This document shows positions 7,109 through 13,615 of a stretch of DNA of 17,374 bases, in pieces. A model generated the notes under the pieces. It had not been told where the DNA came from. It did no database searches and saw nothing but the letters and a program-made list of their open reading frames with translations. Source of the stretch: JBAYHA01 sp041666425 (GTDB lineage: Bacteria > Patescibacteriota > Patescibacteriia > UBA11705 > JABHMO01); NCBI GenBank assembly GCA_041666425.1, contig JBAYHA010000018.1, forward strand, positions 1-17,374, given 5' to 3'. The position numbers were made by a program, and so were the translations under genes. The stretch's first letter is position 1; every line of letters starts with the position of its first letter.

Positions 7109-8371
7109 ATGCAATGGCAAAATTTCAATTGGAAAAAATTAATCGCTCCGATAATTTTCATTTTGGTGGCCATAGGCTTTGGTCTGGCATTATATTATCT
7201 TTTTTTCAAACCGACATTTGAAACTCCGCCAACGGAAGAACCGCAAGGAATTGAACAACTCCCCGACGCCACAACCGGAACACAACCCGGTTTAACCGAA
7301 GGTGAAGAAACAACTGGAATCCCTGAACTTCCCACCAAAAGTATAACAAAAATAACCGCGCCGGAAAAAGCACTTTTACCAAGCGAAATCGCCCAAGGTG
7401 GACTAACGGCCACCACGGCTTTGAGTTTTGAAAAAGCGGACAAAATCTCTTTGGACAGTACCGGCAAGAATCCATTAATTTATAACGCCCAAAGCGGAGA
7501 ATTTTATTCCATTGATGAAAATGGCGACAAAAAATTATTAACTGAAAAAATTTACAAAAACATCGAAACCATAGCCCTCTCGTCTGACAAAACAAAAGCG
7601 ATTCTTGAGTTTCCCGATGATACCAATATCTATTTTAATTTCGAAAAAAACAAACAAATTACCTTGCCAAAAGAATGGACCGAATTCAGTTTTAATTCAA
7701 CGGCCGACAAAATCGCTTTCAAAAATATGGACAATGATCCTGAACAGCGCTTTTTGGGCATCGCCAATCCTGATGGATCAGGAATCAAATATATTGAATC
7801 AATGAGCACCAATGATGATCACGTGGAAGTCAACTGGTCTCCGAACGAAAAAGTCCTCGCTTTTTACAAAGATGGCGACACCTCCACCACCAGCAAACTT
7901 TATTTATTGGGACAATACGGGGAAAATTTCAAATCAATCACCATCAACGGCTATGGCGCCAATACCCAGTGGTCAACAAACGGCGAAAAATTACTTTATA
8001 GCGCTTATACTCCATATACCGACAACAAACCACTTTTGCAAATTGTCGATACTGACGGAGAAAATATCGGAGCCAACAACAATAGTTTAAAAGTCTATAC
8101 GTGGGCGGACAAATGCGTTTTTGCAGACGCCACGACCGTCTATTGCGCAGTCCCAAAAGAAATGCCTTCTGGCGCCGGATTAGTTCCCCGATTGGCTGAT
8201 TCTGTCCCCGACTATATTTACAAAATCGATCTAAAAAAAGGCACAAAAAGTTTTGTCGCCGAACCTGACGGTGATTATACCATTGACCAACTCCAAGTAA
8301 ACAGCGATCAATCACGACTATTTTTTACGGACAAACATTCCGGAGCGATTTATCAAATCAAATTAAAATAA
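7109..8371 (+). CDS. Membrane-anchored TolB/WD40-like beta-propeller protein
   Basis: 420 residues from the ATG at 7109; upstream in-frame starts would lie inside the previous gene. A short basic N-terminus and one hydrophobic helix (about 11-33) anchor it N-in, C-out. A Pro/Glu/Thr-rich linker (about 36-75) leads to a domain of about 330 residues with repeated blade-like units: '...NWSPNEKVLAFYKDG...', '...QWSTNGEKLLYSAY...', '...QVNSDQSRLFFTDK...'. The W/F-S-x-[ND]-x-[ED]-K-[IVL] pattern is typical of TolB/DPP-IV-like propellers. These usually bind proteins or peptides and here no catalytic residues are seen. C336 and C346 might form a disulfide. It lies 11 bp after the Q/N-rich gene and 3 bp before the amidase gene, so a role as an external docking or sensing part of the same apparatus is likely but unproven. 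Confidence 0.8.
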   Translation: MQWQNFNWKKLIAPIIFILVAIGFGLALYYLFFKPTFETPPTEEPQGIEQLPDATTGTQPGLTEGEETTGIPELPTKSITKITAPEKALLPSEIAQGGLTATTALSFEKADKISLDSTGKNPLIYNAQSGEFYSIDENGDKKLLTEKIYKNIETIALSSDKTKAILEFPDDTNIYFNFEKNKQITLPKEWTEFSFNSTADKIAFKNMDNDPEQRFLGIANPDGSGIKYIESMSTNDDHVEVNWSPNEKVLAFYKDGDTSTTSKLYLLGQYGENFKSITINGYGANTQWSTNGEKLLYSAYTPYTDNKPLLQIVDTDGENIGANNNSLKVYTWADKCVFADATTVYCAVPKEMPSGAGLVPRLADSVPDYIYKIDLKKGTKSFVAEPDGDYTIDQLQVNSDQSRLFFTDKHSGAIYQIKLK

Positions 8372-8374
8372 ATT

Positions 8375-10201
8375 ATGAAAAAGGTCGTCAAAGTCTCCTA
8401 TTTAATAATACTGACGATATTTTTTTGTTTTAATATTTCTCCGGTTTCTGCCGAAACCTGCACCAGCGATGACGATTGCTCCTCGCTAATGCTCGGCGAA
8501 GAAAAATTTTTTTGTGAAGAAGGCAACTGTATTCTACCAAAAAATAACGGCGAACCGTGCTATTTCGACGAACATTGTCATTCAAAAAGATGTTCCAACA
8601 ATTTCTGCGTAGTCCCCGTAGGCGAAGACTGTCCCACCCCAGAAAGCGACTGTATATCAAAAGTTTGTAAGAGCGCACTACTAAAAAAAATTTGCGCATG
8701 CAAAGCACAAGAACATTGCCCCAGTGGACAATTTTGCACTACCTTTGGTTTATGTTTAGCCAAATATAAAGCCGGACAAAGTTGCACCACAGAAACAGAA
8801 GTAACCTGTGAATCAGGGAAGTGTGAAATTAATTTTGGAGAAACAACCGGTAAGTGCTCGGACGCATCATTACTAAAAGCAGAAGATCCAAACTCCGGAG
8901 AACTCCCCGAATTAAAATTGGACATGGCCACACCTGATTTAAAAGTTCAAATTCCCAACTTCCTCGGTTTTACCAAAGAAACATTAAAACCCGGACAACT
9001 GATGGGCTTTTCTTGGATCGCTCAATATATTTCCGCTGTTTTCAAATACGCCATCGCACTTGGAAGCGTTATTGCAGTTATCCAATTTATGATTGGCGGA
9101 ATAAACTATTTATTGGCGGCTGGTAATTTTGCGCAACAAAACAAGGCAAAACAAACCATCCTCGGATCATTAGTCGGTCTAACCGTCTTTTTGTCCAGTT
9201 ATCTGCTTTTAAACCTCGTAAACCCGGCGCTAATTACCATGGAAAGTTTATCAATAGATATATTAGAAGAAGAAATTGATCCTTCAAACCTTGAAACCAG
9301 AAGTTTCAATCCGCCCGGAAAATCAGAAAACACCACTTTTGTCTGCAACGCTGACGGCAAAGCCATTCACCGTAAGAGTGGGAAATTACTGGACATTAGC
9401 AAAATCCGCGGTAACGGGTATAATTTCTCACCGCATCCGGGACAAAAAGGCATTCCTTTTTATGAAACCGATCACGGGATGTTCCAACGCAAAATCCCTC
9501 CCGACATAATAATCATTCATGCCACCGCCGGTAATCGTTTTCTTGATGCGTCTTCCTTTTACGGAGGTCCGGCGGTACACTACTTGGTCGACCGAAATGG
9601 CGATGTTTCCCAATCAATTTACGAAGAGCAATATACTTATTCTGTAAAAAACTTGGACGCAGGGAGAAGAGCCATTAGTTATGAATTGGTTAATTTATAT
9701 AGTGTTTGCGGTGCAAATAAATTCCAAAAAAATAAATTACGCCGGTCAGGTGTCGATCCAAAAAGAATTTCAAAAAAACATCCGCTCTGTCTTGAAGTAA
9801 AAACTATCACACCAACTCAAGTCCACGATTTCTGCCCTTGCGCAAAACTAAACATCCCCAGACTAAAAGACGAATGTTATGAAGAATTTTCCGATGCTCA
9901 ATTTCGCTCAGTAGCCAAACTTACGGCATGGGTAGCAAAAAGATACAATATCCCCATTGTTCATCCGGTAGAAAGAAACCCAAAACAAGGCAAAAATTGT
10001 CCCAGTATGCATCAAGCGGGATATTGTTGGAATTATGGAGCCGGAATAGTTGGACATAATGATCTGCAAGGAGACACTCATGGCGATCCGGGGCCAGCTT
10101 GGGATTGGGACAAATTTTTAGCTTTGGTAAAAAGTTATATGGGCAGTGTCCCCAATGTTACCTTTGGAGCAAAAGAATACAATGACAACCTATTCAAATA
10201 A
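8375..10201 (+). CDS. Secreted Cys-rich, VirB2-like hairpin, Amidase_2 wall hydrolase
   Basis: 608 residues in four parts. A signal peptide covers 1-26 (cut after VSA). A Cys-rich external region has 20 cysteines between 29 and 161, resembling Dickkopf-type Cys-rich repeats. A two-helix hairpin (about 209-290) has the VirB2/TrbC type IV secretion pilin pattern: 'WIAQYISAVFKYA', 'MIGGINYLLAAGN', a Lys-containing turn, then 'SSYLLLNLVNP'. An Amidase_2 domain (about 375-588) should cleave the muramoyl-L-alanine bond of peptidoglycan. Its zinc ligands are H382 (IIHATAGN), H561 (VGHNDLQG) and D571 (DPGPAWDW), with E437 (YELVN) as the likely catalytic Glu. A Cys-containing insertion (about 441-505) is unusual. 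Topology puts both soluble parts outside. The start lies 3 bp after the propeller gene, and a paralogue follows 3 bp downstream. Confidence is high for the amidase fold and moderate for the pilin relationship. Confidence 0.88.
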   Translation: MKKVVKVSYLIILTIFFCFNISPVSAETCTSDDDCSSLMLGEEKFFCEEGNCILPKNNGEPCYFDEHCHSKRCSNNFCVVPVGEDCPTPESDCISKVCKSALLKKICACKAQEHCPSGQFCTTFGLCLAKYKAGQSCTTETEVTCESGKCEINFGETTGKCSDASLLKAEDPNSGELPELKLDMATPDLKVQIPNFLGFTKETLKPGQLMGFSWIAQYISAVFKYAIALGSVIAVIQFMIGGINYLLAAGNFAQQNKAKQTILGSLVGLTVFLSSYLLLNLVNPALITMESLSIDILEEEIDPSNLETRSFNPPGKSENTTFVCNADGKAIHRKSGKLLDISKIRGNGYNFSPHPGQKGIPFYETDHGMFQRKIPPDIIIIHATAGNRFLDASSFYGGPAVHYLVDRNGDVSQSIYEEQYTYSVKNLDAGRRAISYELVNLYSVCGANKFQKNKLRRSGVDPKRISKKHPLCLEVKTITPTQVHDFCPCAKLNIPRLKDECYEEFSDAQFRSVAKLTAWVAKRYNIPIVHPVERNPKQGKNCPSMHQAGYCWNYGAGIVGHNDLQGDTHGDPGPAWDWDKFLALVKSYMGSVPNVTFGAKEYNDNLFK

Positions 10202-10204
10202 ATT

Positions 10205-12109
10205 ATGAAAAAAAATTATCTTATATTTTTTCTTATATTGTCTTTTGCTTTTGGCGCAAAAGTAAGCCATGCGGCGACCTGTGCCACAGATATAGACTGC
10301 CAAACAACTGATCCAGATTATGTTTGTGAAATAAAACCGGGCGATCAATATGGAACCTGCAAAAAAGCCTCTGAAATCGCCCAATGCACGGCAGATGAAC
10401 AATGCGGTACTTATGAATTATGTTTGTCCGGTGAATGTAAATTCCACGGAGGTTTTGCTTGTCCGTCAAGTCCGGCTGATTGCGCCTCCGGCAAATGTGA
10501 ACAAATCTCCACAATCCTTGGAAAACAGAATCTTTGCACCTGCCTTAATGCCGGTCATTGCAAATCAACACAGTACTGTGGAACTGATAAAGTTTGTTAT
10601 GCCAAAAAGGCACAAGGAGCCGAGTGCACCAAAGCAACGGAAATAGCGTGCATTTCCGGCATTTGCGAAATATCCTTTGGCGAGACCAAAGGAACCTGCG
10701 CCGAGCCAAAAGTTGCGGAAGTTATAGAAAATCTACCACCATTAGAAAAAAACTATACCGCCAAATTCAAACTCCAAGCGGAAATTCCCAATATGCCTAT
10801 TTTTACAGAGACGCCCATCTCCGCCGGATCTTTAGTAAGTCTCCCTTGGATTGCCCAATATGTTAGCGGAGTTTATCGTTATGCCATTGGCTTTGGTTCG
10901 TTAATTTCCGTTCTTTTACTTCTAATTGGCGGGATAAAATATCTTTTGGCAGGCGCTAATTTATCACAGATCCAAAGCGCCAAATCAACCATTGTCGGAT
11001 CAATCATTGGTTTAATTATTTTTGCTTCTTCATACTTGATCTTAAGTTTAATTAATCCAACCCTAATAACATTGGAATCAACCACCATTTTATCAGTGGA
11101 GCCGATTGACGCCATGGAATGGGCCAATTCAGTCTTTGGCACTGACGGAGAAACAGCCTTGGGTTTGGTTTCTCCCGGCAAATTCGCTTCGGCCATGAAC
11201 AGCAAAGAAACTTGCGGAAATCGCGATGGATTATCGCTCCCCGATCCCCAAGATAGAATTGACAGACTAAAAAAAATCGTCGATATTTGGAAACAAATCA
11301 GCTACAATCAAGGTGGCGCAATTTATACTCGTGGTTCAAGTTGCGAGTTCTCTACTTTTTCCCAATTTAAATACCAAGTATTGTCAATTAACGCCCTATT
11401 CAAATCCTATCCCGAAGCCTTTGTGCAATACGACGGAACTCCCTGCTATGCCCTAGAAAAATATATCGCTGAACTTCCCACAAAAGACGAGTTCAAAGCT
11501 TTTACTCAAAAAATAAAAGATGAAAAAAAAGGAGGTGTTGACGCAGTAAAACAATTTGGGATTAACAGTTATGAGGACTGTTCTTCGATGATTGATGGCA
11601 TATACAAAGACTTTTTCCTGCCTCGCGCGCGTCAAGCCGGACTGATTTGCGCCGATTGCGGTTCGTTTATTGGGCACTTATACAACTGTTTTAACAAAAA
11701 TACCGGAGGCCGAGTCAAGGCAGGAGTAGGCTGTGGAACAGGAGTAAAAAACTATGTTTTTACAATGACAAAAGAAGAAAAGACTGACGCAAAACTGGAT
11801 GAAGTGATTGAAAAACTACAATTTGGCGACGTCATGTATCTACAGCTAACCGGCGGAGGACATTACATTCTCTATACTGGGAAAGTCGGACTACCCTATG
11901 AAATCCTAGAAATGGGTGGCGGTGGCTGGAATGACATAAAAAACAAATCCATGGGTTCAAGTTTGGCAACAAAGCATATGGGGATAGAAAAAGCGGAATG
12001 GTCTGGAGTTAACATTACCACCACCGCCAAACATTATTTATCAGAAGTAAAGAATTTTGTAAAAATTTGCGCTTATCGCCCACTTGATGACAATGCCTAT
12101 GCCAAATAA
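10205..12109 (+). CDS. Secreted Cys-rich, VirB2-like hairpin, NlpC/P60- or CHAP-like peptidase
   Basis: 634 residues, paralogous to the preceding protein over its first 295 residues. A signal peptide covers 1-24 (cut near SHAA). The Cys-rich region again has 20 cysteines (26-165). The VirB2-like hairpin (about 209-290) has 'WIAQYVSGVYRYA', 'LIGGIKYLLAGAN' and 'SSYLILSLINP'. The C-terminal domain is unrelated to the amidase. 'ICADCGSFIGHLYNC' (481-495) looks like the catalytic-Cys helix of NlpC/P60 enzymes (C485, the equivalent of DCSGFV), and 'FGDVMYLQLTGGGHYILYTG' (540-559) matches their Gly-Asp strand and catalytic His (H553). These enzymes cut peptide stems of peptidoglycan; a CHAP amidase/endopeptidase is the alternative. 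About 110 residues between the hairpin and that domain are unassigned. The final codons overlap the radA start by 11 bp. Confidence 0.85.
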   Translation: MKKNYLIFFLILSFAFGAKVSHAATCATDIDCQTTDPDYVCEIKPGDQYGTCKKASEIAQCTADEQCGTYELCLSGECKFHGGFACPSSPADCASGKCEQISTILGKQNLCTCLNAGHCKSTQYCGTDKVCYAKKAQGAECTKATEIACISGICEISFGETKGTCAEPKVAEVIENLPPLEKNYTAKFKLQAEIPNMPIFTETPISAGSLVSLPWIAQYVSGVYRYAIGFGSLISVLLLLIGGIKYLLAGANLSQIQSAKSTIVGSIIGLIIFASSYLILSLINPTLITLESTTILSVEPIDAMEWANSVFGTDGETALGLVSPGKFASAMNSKETCGNRDGLSLPDPQDRIDRLKKIVDIWKQISYNQGGAIYTRGSSCEFSTFSQFKYQVLSINALFKSYPEAFVQYDGTPCYALEKYIAELPTKDEFKAFTQKIKDEKKGGVDAVKQFGINSYEDCSSMIDGIYKDFFLPRARQAGLICADCGSFIGHLYNCFNKNTGGRVKAGVGCGTGVKNYVFTMTKEEKTDAKLDEVIEKLQFGDVMYLQLTGGGHYILYTGKVGLPYEILEMGGGGWNDIKNKSMGSSLATKHMGIEKAEWSGVNITTTAKHYLSEVKNFVKICAYRPLDDNAYAK

Positions 12110-13442
12110 AAATGAAAAAATTTTTGTCTGCCAAAAATGCGACGCCCAATCACCCAAATGGTCGGGACGTTGTTTGAATTGCGGAGCTTGGGGGACGATT
12201 GAAGAAAGCATAGCTAACAAAAGTCCGGAAAACAAACAACCGATTCATTTCTCCGAAAAAAATCTTATTGATTTCGCTTCAATAAAAAAAGAAGAATTCC
12301 CCCGACTACTAACCAAAATAAGCGAAGTTGACCAAATTCTCGGCGGAGGAATCGTGCCCGGAAGTTTAATTTTACTTGGCGGTGAACCGGGAATTGGTAA
12401 ATCCACAATCGTCATGCAAATTTTAAAAAATCTGGCAATAAACGCCCCCACTTTGCTTTATATTTCCGGAGAAGAATCAGCCACCCAAATAAAAATGCGT
12501 AGCGATCGTTTAAATTATGATGGGAAAAATTTAAAATTTTTACCGGAAACAAATGTAGCCGAAATTTGCGGTGCGATTGAAAAGATAAAACCAACTCTCG
12601 CCATAATCGATTCCATCCAAACCATTTACACCGATCAAGCGGTCGGCGAACGAGGAGGAGTAAGTCAAATCCGCACAGCCACGACGCAAATAATGGAAAC
12701 AGCCAAAAAAACCAATGTGCCGGTTATTCTCATTGGCCATGTTACCAAAGACGGTTCGGTCGCCGGACCAAAAACCTTGGAACATTTGGTTGATGTGGTT
12801 ATTTATCTCGAAGGCGAAAAATTTCAAGATTTGCGCATAATGCGTTCGAGCAAAAATCGTTTTGGCAACACCAATGAAATCGGCGTTTTTGAAATGACTG
12901 AACTTGGTTTGATGGAAATAAAAGATCCGAGCCGAATTTTTCTCGCACCAAATTTTGAAAATATTGCCGGTTCAGTAGTCAGTGCCACAATGGAAGGCTC
13001 CCGCGCTTTTCTCATTGAAGTTCAGTCTTTGGTAACACCGACAATTTTTGGTTATCCGCAAAGAAAATGTTCCGGCTTTGAAATCACTCGTTTGCAAATG
13101 CTTTCGGCTGTGCTGTTCAAAAGAGCCAGTTTAAATTTAAATACTCAAGATATTCATCTCAACATTGTCGGCGGATTTGATGTTTCCGATCCAGCCATTG
13201 ATTTGCCAGTGGCAATGGCTATTTTTTCAGCGTTCAAAAATCAACCGGTAGATAGGCAAACCATTTATCTTGGCGAAATCGGCCTCGGCGGTGAACTGAG
13301 ACCAGTTGCCAATCTCGAAAAGAGATTGGCCGAAGCCAAGAAACTTGGCTTCGCCACCGCCGTCATTCCCGAAATGAAACTGGTTAAAGATTTCGGTTTA
13401 AAAATTGTAAAAATAAAAAACATTAAAGAGATTCAGAATTAA
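12099..13442 (+). CDS. radA: DNA repair protein RadA/Sms
   Basis: 447 residues, the usual family length. It is a DnaB-like ATPase that promotes branch migration during homologous recombination. The N-terminal zinc finger has C11, C14, C25 and C28 (VCQKC...RCLNCGAWG). The RecA-like core has Walker A 'GGEPGIGKST' (94-103), a 'LAIIDSIQT' Walker B strand and the RadA-specific 'KNRFG' motif near residue 250. A Lon-protease-like, non-proteolytic C-terminal domain ends the protein (IVGGFDVSDPAIDLPVA, GEIGLGGELRPV). In-frame starts lie at 12084 (TTG), 12087 and 12093 (ATG); 12099 is chosen because it gives the normal short lead before the zinc finger. It overlaps the preceding hydrolase gene by 11 bp, so it probably shares that operon's transcript and ends in the hairpin region before the convergent recG. 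Confidence 0.95.
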   Translation: MPNKNEKIFVCQKCDAQSPKWSGRCLNCGAWGTIEESIANKSPENKQPIHFSEKNLIDFASIKKEEFPRLLTKISEVDQILGGGIVPGSLILLGGEPGIGKSTIVMQILKNLAINAPTLLYISGEESATQIKMRSDRLNYDGKNLKFLPETNVAEICGAIEKIKPTLAIIDSIQTIYTDQAVGERGGVSQIRTATTQIMETAKKTNVPVILIGHVTKDGSVAGPKTLEHLVDVVIYLEGEKFQDLRIMRSSKNRFGNTNEIGVFEMTELGLMEIKDPSRIFLAPNFENIAGSVVSATMEGSRAFLIEVQSLVTPTIFGYPQRKCSGFEITRLQMLSAVLFKRASLNLNTQDIHLNIVGGFDVSDPAIDLPVAMAIFSAFKNQPVDRQTIYLGEIGLGGELRPVANLEKRLAEAKKLGFATAVIPEMKLVKDFGLKIVKIKNIKEIQN

Positions 13443-13449
13443 GAATTAC

Positions 13450-13605
13450 AAAAAATGTTTTGTCATCTCGACTAAGTGAAACGCATGGAGAGATCTCAAA
13501 ACATTTTTTATTTCAATTAAAGCGACAATTGTTTAATCACTACCTTTAATTAAACAAAAACACTTTGAGATCTCTCCATTGCAGTCGAGATGACAAAGTT
13601 TTTTT
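13450..13605. repeat. REP/BIME-like pair of inverted hairpin elements
   Basis: Two related hairpins lie head to head. The left one is AAAAAATGTTTTG (13450-13462) pairing with CAAAACATTTTTT (13497-13509), with an inner ATCTC/GAGAT stem. The right one is ACTTTG (13562-13567) pairing with CAAAGT (13594-13599), with the same inner stem. They are also inverted copies of each other: TTTGTCATCTCGACT (13459-13473) matches 13583-13597, and ATGGAGAGATCTCAAA (13485-13500) matches 13564-13579. The outer stems differ by compensatory changes (G-C to A-T, T-A to C-G), which keeps the pairing. From memory this GTCATCTCGAC...GGAGAGATCTC type resembles dispersed palindromic repeats of other bacteria; only one locus is seen here. 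Confidence 0.8.
13450..13605. terminator. Likely bidirectional terminator between radA and recG
   Basis: The hairpins fill the 173-bp gap between two convergent genes. On the plus strand the left hairpin ends in TTTTTT (13504-13509) and the right one is followed by seven T (13599-13605), suited to stopping radA transcripts. On the minus strand the left hairpin ends in six T (complement of 13450-13455), suited to stopping recG transcripts. Confidence 0.6.
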
Positions 13606-13615
13606 GATAAATAAT

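Noticed and set aside
8375..12109. A recent horizontal island
   Set aside because: Base composition, stop use and spacing look like the neighbouring housekeeping genes, and no integrase, tRNA or flanking direct repeats are seen.
13450..13605. The palindromic repeat as a CRISPR array or an insertion sequence
   Set aside because: There are only two copies in opposite orientation with no regular spacers, and no transposase reading frame between or beside them.
13443..13615. A small RNA gene or riboswitch in the radA-recG gap
   Set aside because: The genes converge, no promoter is visible, and the hairpins with T-runs are explained by termination and repeat structure.
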